DNA of 63,877 bases from Janthinobacterium sp. Lineage in GTDB: Bacteria > Pseudomonadota > Gammaproteobacteria > Burkholderiales > Burkholderiaceae_D. Where the stretch lies: contig JANXSQ010000263.1 of the NCBI GenBank assembly GCA_025356595.1, positions 1 to 63,877 of the forward strand, read 5' to 3'. The translations under genes were made by a program, and so were the position numbers. Each line of letters opens with the position of its first letter. The first letter of the stretch is position 1. Below, one piece after another: positions 9,774 to 18,778 of the stretch. The notes beneath the pieces are model-generated. The model ran no database searches, was not told where the DNA came from, and saw nothing but the letters and a program-made list of their open reading frames with translations.

Positions 9774-10712
9774 CTACTTGCGCCCCGTCGGCAGCGGCGC
9801 CGCCTTGCAGGTGGCGTCGACCAACACCGTCACGCGCGTCTCGTTGTTGCTCTCGTTGCTCTCCTCGACGTTCTTCTTGGCGTCGACCAGCAGGCGCAGC
9901 ACATGGCTGCCCGGCGCCAGATAGGCCTGCGTGTAGATTAGCCGCGAGGCGCCCTTGTCCAGCGTCAGGCCGCTCTGCTGGCTGATCAGCGTGCTGCCGT
10001 CGAGGATCTGGTTGACGAAGGGCGTGCCGGCCGGCGCGGCGCCGGCGTTGGCCAGGTCGTAGACCACATTGAAGGCGCACATGCCGTTGGAGGCCAGCAC
10101 CGCGTCGGCCGCGTGCACGACGATGCTGCCGTTCCACGGCGCCGTGCGGCCGCCGACGGCGATGCCGCGCTGGCTGAGCAGATCGGCCTTCGGCGGCGGC
10201 GCTGGCGGCGCGACGGGCGCCGGCGGCGTGGCGCCGCAGGTGCCGCTGAGCGTCACATGGATGTTCAGCAGATTATTGCCTTCATTCGATTCGGATACAT
10301 TGTTTTCGGCGTCGAGTTTCAACTGGAAGTCATAACTGCCCGCGCTCAGATAGGGCTGGGTGCTGATTTTTTTGGTCTGGCCGGCGTCCAGCGTCAGGCC
10401 ACTGTTGATGGCCACCGCCGCGCCCTTGGCCAGCAGATAGTTCTTGAACGACGCGGTCGCGGCGTTGCCCAGATTGACCATGTCATACGTGGCGTTGAAG
10501 GCGCATTTGCCGTTCGACTGCAGGAAGGCGTCGCGCTCGCCGAGGACGACGCTGCCGCCCCAGGGGACGAACTTGCCGCCGGCGCCGCCGACGGCGCCGC
10601 CCAGGGTCACGCCGCCCTTGCTGGTGACATCGGTGTTGAACGCCGCGGCCACGCCGGACGACAGGACGGCCGCGCCGGCCAGGAAAAGGGAGAGGTAGTG
10701 GGATGTACGCAT
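9774..10712 (-). CDS. Secreted protein with two CARDB (APHP-like) repeats
   Basis: A 312-residue exported protein. The signal peptide is MRTSHYLSLFLAGAAVLSSG with cleavage after GVAAA. Two homologous modules follow (about residues 35-160 and 180-305). Each runs CAFNxxYDxxNxG, a TLDxG stretch, a QxYLxxGSxxxxLxxDAxxNVxESNExNN core, and a final Cys: the CARDB fold of secreted adhesion-like domains. The start at 10712 is chosen because it begins the signal peptide. A cluster of TGTCAG boxes lies 90-140 bases upstream. It probably works at the surface or outside the cell; the ligand is unknown. Confidence 0.8.
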   Translation of the reverse strand: MRTSHYLSLFLAGAAVLSSGVAAAFNTDVTSKGGVTLGGAVGGAGGKFVPWGGSVVLGERDAFLQSNGKCAFNATYDMVNLGNAATASFKNYLLAKGAAVAINSGLTLDAGQTKKISTQPYLSAGSYDFQLKLDAENNVSESNEGNNLLNIHVTLSGTCGATPPAPVAPPAPPPKADLLSQRGIAVGGRTAPWNGSIVVHAADAVLASNGMCAFNVVYDLANAGAAPAGTPFVNQILDGSTLISQQSGLTLDKGASRLIYTQAYLAPGSHVLRLLVDAKKNVEESNESNNETRVTVLVDATCKAAPLPTGRK

Positions 10713-10802
10713 GGTGAACTCCGGTTGGCTTGAATACTTTCCATACAGCAATTGCCATGCCAGATGAAAAGCAGCAGCGTCCCGTAGCCGATGTGACGCG
10801 TT

Positions 10803-10852
10803 TTGTCAGCGCGACTGACAAGGCGGCGCGCCCGCCTGACTTTTTTTGTCAG
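10803..10852. promoter_or_regulatory. Cluster of paired TGTCAG inverted repeats (candidate operator)
   Basis: Two palindromes lie in the divergent region between the CARDB gene and the proline-rich membrane protein gene. The first is TTGTCAG-N5-CTGACAA (10803-10821), the second CTGAC-N7-GTCAG (10836-10852). Their centres are about 32 bases apart, close to three helical turns, as expected for two dimers bound on one face of DNA. The binding protein is not known. Confidence 0.5.
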
Positions 10853-10961
10853 TCCCGCCCGCTCTCCGCCCGCCATGTAAGAATCTGTTACGGATTATGC
10901 AACTACAAAAATAATAAGATACATTGCGGCAACGCTGTCAGCAGCCTCCGGAACCTTCGCC

Positions 10962-11606
10962 ATGACAACACCCCTGAATACGCCGCGCATCGGAATCGGC
11001 TTGCTGATCGCCGTCGCGCATCTGGCCCTGCTGTATGCCTTCCTGGCATCGCGTCCCGTGCCGCCGCCGGAAGCGGCGCAGGCCGAACGGCCGGCCATAC
11101 AGTGGTTGCTGGCGACGCCGCGCGCCCGCCCGGCGCCCGCCCCGAGCGCGACCTTGTTGGCGTTGCCGCCGCCGCGCCGCAAGACGCCGCCGGCCATCGC
11201 GCCGTCGTCCGTCGCCACGGCGGCACCGGTGCCGGCCGCGCCGCCCGTCCAGGCTCCCGCCGAAGCCGACGCCCCGCCCGCGGCCGCTCCCGCGCGGCCC
11301 AGCATCGACGAGATCATGCGCATCGCCAAGCGCGACATCGGCAAGATCGACCAGCAATTGCGGAAGGATTTTCCGCAGCGCAGCATCCAGGCGCCGCTCG
11401 ACACGCCGCAAGCGCGCCTGGAGCGGGGGTTCGCGGCGGCCCACGCGGCGGTGCCGCCGACATGGTACGAGGCGGCGAAAATGGAGGAGTTGACGCCGCT
11501 GGACACGAGCGGCTCGCGCATCTACAAAATCAGCACCGCCCTGCTCACCTACTGCGTGACCATCAGCCCCACCGGCGAAAGAAGATACACCAACTGTCCG
11601 CGCTGA
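10962..11606 (+). CDS. Single-pass membrane protein with Pro/Ala-rich linker, unknown function
   Basis: 214 residues with TonB-like architecture. One N-terminal membrane segment (about residues 10-29, GIGLLIAVAHLALLYAFLAS) is followed by a Pro/Ala-rich, extended periplasmic spacer (about 30-115) and a C-terminal domain (about 120-214, from SIDEIMRIAKRDIGKIDQQL) that has two Cys (TYCVTISP and TNCPR), possibly a disulfide. It lacks a recognisable TonB C-terminal motif, so I do not call it TonB. The start at 10962 fits the membrane segment. It is divergent from the CARDB gene and shares its regulatory region. Confidence 0.65.
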   Translation: MTTPLNTPRIGIGLLIAVAHLALLYAFLASRPVPPPEAAQAERPAIQWLLATPRARPAPAPSATLLALPPPRRKTPPAIAPSSVATAAPVPAAPPVQAPAEADAPPAAAPARPSIDEIMRIAKRDIGKIDQQLRKDFPQRSIQAPLDTPQARLERGFAAAHAAVPPTWYEAAKMEELTPLDTSGSRIYKISTALLTYCVTISPTGERRYTNCPR

Positions 11607-11616
11607 ACCGCGCCGC

Positions 11617-12855
11617 TCAGCAGGCGGCCAGCGCCGCCTCGCGCGGCGCCAGCGGCGCCAGGCCGCGCAGGCGCAGCGCGATCAACAGCGCCAGGAGCAG
11701 GCCGGAGGCCAGCATCGCCACCACGCCGGGCCAGCCGTCACGGCCCCACATCAGGCCCGAGAGCGATCCGACCAGGCTGGAGCCGAGGTAATAGAAGAAC
11801 AGGTACAGCGCCGAGGCCAGCGCCTGCGGCGCGCGCGCCCGCCGCCCGACCCAGCTGCTGGCGATCGAGTGCGCGGCGAAGAAGCCGAAGGTGAACACGG
11901 CCATGCCGGCGAGGATGAGGGGCAGCCTGTCGGCCAGCGTCAGCAGCAGGCCGGCCAGCATCAGCGCGGGCATGATCCACAGCACGTTGCGGCGCCCCAG
12001 GCGGTCGGCCAGGCGGCCGGCCCAGATCGAGCTGAAGATGCCGATCAGGTAGAGGAAGGCGATGCCGCCGACCACGCCCTGGCGCAGGCCGAAGGGCGCG
12101 CCCAGCAGGCGGTAGCCGATGTAGTTGTACATGCTGACGAAACAACCCATCACCAGGAAGCCCAGGCCGAACAACCACGGCAGGCCGGGGTCGGCGAGGT
12201 GGCGGCGCAGGCCGGCCGGCAGCGCCTCCCAGCCCCGCGCGCTGGGCCTGAAGTTGCGCGAGCGCGGCAGGCTGCGCCAGAACTCCAGCGCCGCGCACAA
12301 GCCCAGCACGCCCATCGCCGCCAGCGCCGCGCGCCACGACCAGAGGTCGCTGAGCACGGCCACCACCAGCCGTCCGGCCATGCCGCCGAAAGCGCTACCG
12401 GCGATGTACAAGCCCATCGACAGGCCCAGCGAGGGCGCCTCGATCTCCTCGGCCAGATAGGCCATGGCGATGGCCGGCATGCCGCCCAGGGCGATACCGA
12501 GCGCGGCGCGCATCAGCAGCAATTGCGGATAGCTGTGGGCGAAGGCGCACAGCAGGGTCATCAGGGCGGACACGGCCAGCGCCGCCACCATGAAGGGCTT
12601 GCGCCCGAGGCGGTCGGAGATGGCGCTGGTGACCAGCAGGGAAACGGCCAGCGCGGCGGCCGAAATCGACAGCACGCCGCTGCTTTGCGCGGCGCTGAGC
12701 GCGAACTCGCGCGACAGCAGCGGCATCAGGGGCTGCACGCAGTAGAGCAGCGCGAAGGTGGAAAAGCCGCCGAAGAACAGGGCGCGGTTGCTGCGCGTGA
12801 AGGCGGGCGTGCCGGCGGCGATGGCGTCGGTGGGGGAAGGGCTGGATGCGGTCAT
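11617..12855 (-). CDS. MFS exporter (YnfM-like)
   Basis: A 412-residue, twelve-helix major facilitator protein. The opening NRALFFGGFSTFALLYCVQP and PLMPLLSREFALSAAQSS are typical of the YnfM/arabinose-efflux group, and a motif-A-like SDRLGRKPFMVAAL follows helix 2. It is probably a proton-driven efflux pump of the inner membrane for small molecules; the substrate cannot be inferred. The divergent LysR gene, 93 bases away, is the likely regulator. Confidence 0.87.
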   Translation of the reverse strand: MTASSPSPTDAIAAGTPAFTRSNRALFFGGFSTFALLYCVQPLMPLLSREFALSAAQSSGVLSISAAALAVSLLVTSAISDRLGRKPFMVAALAVSALMTLLCAFAHSYPQLLLMRAALGIALGGMPAIAMAYLAEEIEAPSLGLSMGLYIAGSAFGGMAGRLVVAVLSDLWSWRAALAAMGVLGLCAALEFWRSLPRSRNFRPSARGWEALPAGLRRHLADPGLPWLFGLGFLVMGCFVSMYNYIGYRLLGAPFGLRQGVVGGIAFLYLIGIFSSIWAGRLADRLGRRNVLWIMPALMLAGLLLTLADRLPLILAGMAVFTFGFFAAHSIASSWVGRRARAPQALASALYLFFYYLGSSLVGSLSGLMWGRDGWPGVVAMLASGLLLALLIALRLRGLAPLAPREAALAAC

Positions 12856-12902
12856 GATGGCGGACAGGGAAGCGGCGACAAACCATCATAGGATGGGCTA
12901 TT

Positions 12903-12918
12903 CATATCGTCCAATATG
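12903..12918. promoter_or_regulatory. Candidate LysR operator between MFS and lysR-type genes
   Basis: The inverted repeat CATAT-N6-ATATG lies in the 93-base divergent spacer, at the position expected of a LysR box that controls both its own gene and the exporter. Confidence rests on position and symmetry only. Confidence 0.4.
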
Positions 12919-12948
12919 TATTAAAGTCGTCAGTCATACTTTAAAACG

Positions 12949-13869
12949 ATGACAACCATGGAACTGCGCCACCTCCGCTACTTCGTCGCCGTCGCCGAAG
13001 AACTCCACTTCACGCGCGCCGCCGAACGCCTGCACATCGGCCAGCCGCCGCTCAGCCAGCAGATCCAGGCGCTGGAAACGGAGCTGGGCGCGCAACTGTT
13101 CGAGCGCAGCAAGCGCTGGGTGCGCCTGACGGAGGCCGGCCGCCTCTTCCTCGACGACGCCAGGCGCATCCTGGCGCTGGCCGAGCAGGCCGCCGTGACG
13201 GCGCGCCGGGCCCAGCGCGGCGAGGCCGGCGTGCTGCGCATCGGCTTCACCTTCTCGACGCCGCTCACGCCGCTGTTCGCCAGCGTCATCAAGCGCTACC
13301 GCCAGCAATTCCCCCTCGTCAGCCTGACGCTGCACGAAATGGCCACCCTGCCGCAGATCGACGCCATCGCCCAGCGCACCCTGGACCTGGGTTTCGTGCG
13401 CCCGCCCGAGGTGGAGATCCCCGCCGCCGTCGAGCTGGCCACGCTGCGCCAGGACCCGCTGGTGCTGGTGCTGCCCGGCGACCATCCGCTGGCCGCCAGG
13501 GAGGCCGTGGCCATCCGCGAACTGGCCGGGGAAGCCTTCGTCATGTACCCGAAAAGCGCCGGCGCCGGCATCTCGCCGCAGATCATCCGCCTGTGCCGGG
13601 CGGCCGGCTTCGTGCCGCACGTCGCCCAAGAGGCGGGCGAGGCCTCGACCATCATCGGCCTGGTGGCGGCCGGCTGCGGCATCTCCCTGCTGCCGGCCTC
13701 CTTCCAGCGCATCCGCATGGACGGCGTCTGCTACCGCGCCATCAGCGACCCGGCCGCCAGCACCAGCCTGCTGCTGGCGCGCCTGCGCGGCCACAGCACG
13801 CCCCTGATCGACGCCTTCTTCGCGCTGGTCAACGAGGCGGTCGGCGCCGGCGAAGCGGCGCGCGACTGA
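12949..13869 (+). CDS. LysR-family transcriptional regulator
   Basis: 306 residues. The N-terminal winged helix shows MELRHLRYFVAVAEELHFTR and QPPLSQQIQALETELGAQLF. The C-terminal effector domain contains LPGDHPLA and GLVAAGCGISLLPAS and most resembles the BenM/CatM subgroup in style. It starts at 12949 (MTTMEL); the ATG at 12958 is possible. It is divergent from an MFS gene, the classical LysR regulator-target layout. The effector is unknown. Confidence 0.92.
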   Translation: MTTMELRHLRYFVAVAEELHFTRAAERLHIGQPPLSQQIQALETELGAQLFERSKRWVRLTEAGRLFLDDARRILALAEQAAVTARRAQRGEAGVLRIGFTFSTPLTPLFASVIKRYRQQFPLVSLTLHEMATLPQIDAIAQRTLDLGFVRPPEVEIPAAVELATLRQDPLVLVLPGDHPLAAREAVAIRELAGEAFVMYPKSAGAGISPQIIRLCRAAGFVPHVAQEAGEASTIIGLVAAGCGISLLPASFQRIRMDGVCYRAISDPAASTSLLLARLRGHSTPLIDAFFALVNEAVGAGEAARD

Positions 13870-13905
13870 GGTCGGCGCCGACCGAAAGGAAAGCGCCGGC
13901 GCAAA

Positions 13906-13940
13906 GAAAAAAGGCCCCGGCCCCGCCAGGGTCCGAGGCC
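13906..13940 (-). terminator. Intrinsic terminator of the J-domain operon
   Basis: On the minus strand GGCCTCGG and CCGGGGCC pair (one mismatch) around a short loop and are followed by TTTTTTCTTT, a good U-tract. It lies just after the stop of the last gene of the four-gene minus-strand operon and also separates it from the convergent LysR gene. Confidence 0.75.
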
Positions 13941-13958
13941 GTTCCCGCGCCGCCGATT

Positions 13959-14831
13959 TCAGTCGTAGTCGGCGTCGAGTTCCGAGCCGGCGTAGTTCTC
14001 CAGCTGCTCGAAGAGTTTCTTCATGCTGGTGCGCGTGAGGATCTCCTGGATCACGGTGCAGCCGCCGCGGTAGGCGTTGATGCGCTCGATCAGCACCTCG
14101 TGGTGCTGGACCGGCACCTTGGCCAGCAGCGCCGCCCAGCCGGCCTCGAAGTCGGGCTTGTTCTTGCGCACGGAGCGCACGAAACGCTCGAAATTCTTCT
14201 GCCCGGTGCGCGCGACGATGCCGCCGCCGCCCTCGATGGCGAAGATGATGGCCACGCCGATCACCCCTTCCGCGTTCAGGTCGGTGTCCATGACGGGACC
14301 GCGGTCGTTGTGGCGGCGCAGCCAGTTGGCCAGGCGCACGATGGCCTGCACATCCTTGCGCTGCTTGAGCTGCAGCGCGTACTTCTCCGCGCCGTTCCAG
14401 TTCTTGTGCGGGTCGGCGTTGCAGATGTCGTTGAACAGCTCGCGCAGGCGGCGCTGCACGTACACCGGATCCTGGTCGTACTCGCCGACCAGGGCGTCCT
14501 CCGGCAACTGCGAGAGGTCGCGGATCAGGCGGAAGCCGGCCTGGAAGGCGTGCTCGGCGCCGTGCTCGACGAGGAAGTCGAGCGCGGCCTGGTCGCCCTC
14601 GTGCATCAGGGCGTGCTCCAGCCCCAGCGAGACGCCGCCCACCGTCAGGTGCAGGGCCTTCTGGATGCCGTCGGCGGTGCGTTCGTTGGTGAACTTCTCG
14701 GCCACCATGGCGGTGATGCCGGCCAGTTCGTCGGCCAGGTTGACGGCGGCGTCCGGACGCGGGTCCGTCGCCAGCAGCTTGATGGCGCGGATCAGGCGCG
14801 GCAGGTTTTCGACTACGAGTGCGGGCAACAT
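13959..14831 (-). CDS. Unrecognised protein, last gene of a J-domain operon
   Basis: A 290-residue cytoplasmic, mainly alpha-helical protein without signal peptide or membrane segment. I do not recognise a family. It begins MLPALVVENLPRLIRAIKLL. The middle has a hydrophobic glycine stretch (AIIFAIEGGGGIVARTGQKN) and an acidic tail (ELDADYD). AAGGA lies about nine bases before the ATG at 14831. It follows the 259-aa gene by 28 bases and is followed by a strong terminator, so it closes the operon. The shared acidity and helical character of the three unknown products suggest that they form one complex, perhaps served by the J-domain protein; that is inference. Confidence 0.75.
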   Translation of the reverse strand: MLPALVVENLPRLIRAIKLLATDPRPDAAVNLADELAGITAMVAEKFTNERTADGIQKALHLTVGGVSLGLEHALMHEGDQAALDFLVEHGAEHAFQAGFRLIRDLSQLPEDALVGEYDQDPVYVQRRLRELFNDICNADPHKNWNGAEKYALQLKQRKDVQAIVRLANWLRRHNDRGPVMDTDLNAEGVIGVAIIFAIEGGGGIVARTGQKNFERFVRSVRKNKPDFEAGWAALLAKVPVQHHEVLIERINAYRGGCTVIQEILTRTSMKKLFEQLENYAGSELDADYD

Positions 14832-14859
14832 TACGCGGCTTCCTTCAACAAGAAGCGCA

Positions 14860-15639
14860 TCACGAGAAGATCCCCGTGCCCAGGCTGCGCCGCGCGGCCG
14901 GGCGCGACGAGAGCGAGCGCGCGGTCGGCACCTGCTTGCGCAGGCGGTACAGCAATTCCTTGGTGCTGCGCTGCAGGACGCCCGGCTCCTCGTCCGGGTC
15001 GTCGGAGAACTCCGCGTCGACCAGGTCGCCGCTGTGGCGGAAGTCGGGGAAGAGCTCGAACAGGGCGCGGTCCCAGCCGTCCTCGTTGGCCTGCGCCAGT
15101 TCGATCGCCAGCGGCACGACGTCGTTGTCCGACGAGGTCTGGCCGGTGATGTACGGTCCCTTGACGAGGATTTCGCCGGCCACCTCGAGGATTTCCTTGG
15201 GCGCCATGGAGAACAGGATGGCGAAGGCGGTCGCGCCCCAGTCGGTCGCCGAGGCTTCGAACAGCAGCGCGCGGCGGCGCTCCTGGTCCTCGCTGGAGAA
15301 GACGATGCCGTGGATGTGGGCGAACAGCGACTCGGCGATGCGCTCCGGGTCGTCCTCGATGTTGTCGTCGCTCCAGGTGGCGGCGATGAAGGCCAGGCTG
15401 TCGGCCCAGGCCTTGGGCGGCACCAGCAGGGTCGCCAGCGACATCTTGCCGCCGTCGAAGCCGGCCAGGTGCAGCGCCGTCACCTGCGGCGGAATGGTGC
15501 TCAGCACTTCCACCACGGCCAGGTCGCCGTACTGCTCGGCGGCCTCGGAAAAGGCTTGCTCGGCGTGGCCCAGCGAACCGGCCAGCACCAGCTCGGTGAC
15601 GTGCTTGCTGATGGCCGGCAGATAGGTCTTATCGGACAT
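14860..15639 (-). CDS. Unrecognised protein, third gene of a J-domain operon
   Basis: A 259-residue soluble protein beginning MSDKTYLPAISKHVTELVLA. It has an acidic centre with DDEPDEDDNIEDDPERIAES-like composition and ends RSLGTGIFS. No catalytic signature is visible and I do not recognise the family. GGAGAAG precedes the ATG at 15639. The start overlaps the end of the upstream gene by eleven bases, so it is probably translationally coupled to it. The strongly acidic, helical character matches its operon neighbours. Confidence 0.75.
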   Translation of the reverse strand: MSDKTYLPAISKHVTELVLAGSLGHAEQAFSEAAEQYGDLAVVEVLSTIPPQVTALHLAGFDGGKMSLATLLVPPKAWADSLAFIAATWSDDNIEDDPERIAESLFAHIHGIVFSSEDQERRRALLFEASATDWGATAFAILFSMAPKEILEVAGEILVKGPYITGQTSSDNDVVPLAIELAQANEDGWDRALFELFPDFRHSGDLVDAEFSDDPDEEPGVLQRSTKELLYRLRKQVPTARSLSSRPAARRSLGTGIFS

Positions 15640-16141
15640 TGTCTTCTCCGTCCTGGTCGAACATTTGCGCGAACTCGTCGGTGACGTCGTCGTCGTAGTG
15701 CTGGTCGTCGCCGTCGTCGTTGACGCCGAGTTGCTCCAGCGACTGGTCCTCGTCGTCCCACAGGCGCGGATTCTTGTACAGGAAGGCCGTGATGATGGCC
15801 TGCCGCGCCAGTTCGGGGAAGCTGTCCTCGATGGCGGCGTACATCTTGGCCGCCTCGTCGCCGGCGCAGGAAGCCATGGCGAAGACCGCGCCCGGCTCGC
15901 CCATCTCGTAGTCCTCGCTGGCGGCCAGCAGGCCCTTCGGATCGTTGAAGGCGATGTGGTCGACCAGCGCGAAGCTGAGCATGTTCAAGTCCTCGATGCC
16001 GCCGCCGCTGGCGTACTCGCCGACCAGGGCGTCGACCATGCTCTTGTAGTTCTTGCGGTTCGGCGGATCGCCCAGGATGCCTTCGATCTGGCCGCCCAGT
16101 TCGCGCGACTGATAGGCAAATTCGGGATGTACTCTGATCAT
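15629..16141 (-). CDS. Unrecognised acidic protein, second gene of a J-domain operon
   Basis: 170 residues beginning MIRVHPEFAYQSRELGGQIE and ending in a very acidic tail (GVNDDGDDQHYDDDVTDEFA). I chose the ATG at 16141, preceded by GGAAAGAAG at workable spacing, rather than an in-frame start 48 bases upstream that gives an unconvincing N-terminus. No family is recognised. The Asp-rich tail could bind a basic partner or metal; nothing stronger can be said. It is 80 bases from the J-domain gene and overlaps the next gene. Confidence 0.72.
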   Translation of the reverse strand: MIRVHPEFAYQSRELGGQIEGILGDPPNRKNYKSMVDALVGEYASGGGIEDLNMLSFALVDHIAFNDPKGLLAASEDYEMGEPGAVFAMASCAGDEAAKMYAAIEDSFPELARQAIITAFLYKNPRLWDDEDQSLEQLGVNDDGDDQHYDDDVTDEFAQMFDQDGEDNVR

Positions 16142-16220
16142 ATTCTTCTTTCCAATAGTGTCCACGGCGCCTTTGGCGGCGCCGTTCATGATGCGGTCAA
16201 TGCGGGCGGATGCCCGGCAA

Positions 16221-16511
16221 TCAGGCCGGCAGGCTGCTGCCGTGCAGATTGAACACGGAGCGCCACAGCGCGTAGGCTTCCGCTTCCGGATCGAGGATGA
16301 TGCGGTGGTTCACGCTCTGGTCGTATTCCGCCCGCTTGACCGGGTCGGCCAGGATTTCATAGGCCTTGGTGACGCTCTTGAAGCGCACCTCCGCGCCGGG
16401 CGCCGTATTGCGGTCGGGGTGGAAGCGCATCGCCAGCGAGCGATAGATCTTCTTGATTTCGTCGTCGCTGGCATTCGGAGGGACGCCGAGGACATTGTAT
16501 AAATTTTCCAT
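16221..16511 (-). CDS. Small J-domain (DnaJ-like) co-chaperone
   Basis: A 96-residue protein that is almost only a J-domain: [20 protein letters not shown], then the diagnostic HPD in [15 protein letters not shown], then [20 protein letters not shown]. There is no G/F region, zinc finger or substrate-binding domain; a 25-residue tail follows. J-domain proteins stimulate the ATPase of Hsp70 and direct it to particular clients. The start at 16511 has GGAG eight bases upstream. It heads a minus-strand operon with three unrecognised genes, whose products are candidate clients or targeting factors. Confidence 0.88.
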   Translation of the reverse strand: MENLYNVLGVPPNASDDEIKKIYRSLAMRFHPDRNTAPGAEVRFKSVTKAYEILADPVKRAEYDQSVNHRIILDPEAEAYALWRSVFNLHGSSLPA

Positions 16512-16804
16512 AAGGAGACTCCGGGGGCCGCGTGCCAAAACAATTAAAGACGAATTATCCTATAGAACGGCGGCGCCGTCCGGCATTGCGTGAAATGGCG
16601 CCCGCGCCGCAGCCCCCATTATGCGCGCCGCGTCCTCGCCGCCGGCGCATAAATCCAGCGGTGTGGAAGCGGACTCGCCCGCCCGGGCCTCGAGCCCGCT
16701 TCCGCACGCCTGCTTTGTTTATGCCGTCCGCGCCGCCGACATGGGGTGAAACGCCGGCCGGTACGGTAAAATGGCCGCAACCTGACACTTACAAAGCACT
16801 TAAC

Positions 16805-18577
<1,773 letters not shown>

Positions 18578-18591
18578 GGGGCCCGCGCACG

Positions 18592-18614
18592 ACCCGCTCC
18601 GGCGGGTTTTTTTT
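18592..18614 (+). terminator. Intrinsic terminator of glnS
   Basis: ACCCGCTCCGGCGGGT forms a short GC stem followed at once by a run of Ts, 15 bases after the glnS stop codon. Confidence 0.9.
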
Positions 18615-18660
18615 TGCCCGGGACACAAGGCGCGTATTACATACCAACAACAAATCCCTA

Positions 18661-18711
18661 TTGACGCAGGGGGCTTTTGGTTTGTATATTACACAAACAT
18701 TGATATATATC
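18661..18711 (+). promoter_or_regulatory. Promoter and half-operator of the CHASE sensor kinase gene
   Basis: TTGACG (18661-18666) and TATATT (18685-18690), 18 bases apart, make a credible sigma-70 promoter. The predicted start site falls in ACATTGATATATATC (18697-18711). This 15-base block recurs exactly inside the perfect palindrome at 20690-20713 upstream of the first repeat protein. A small inverted repeat TTTGT-N7-ACAAA covers the -10 region. Confidence 0.6.
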
Positions 18712-18778
18712 TAATGATTCATTGTTTACCGCCAGGCGCCGCGGCAAACCCGTCCCACCCTGTTTTCTGATGCGGTAG

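Noticed and set aside
10962..11606. TonB
   Set aside because: The anchor and Pro-rich spacer fit, but the C-terminal domain lacks TonB features and no ExbB/ExbD genes are near.
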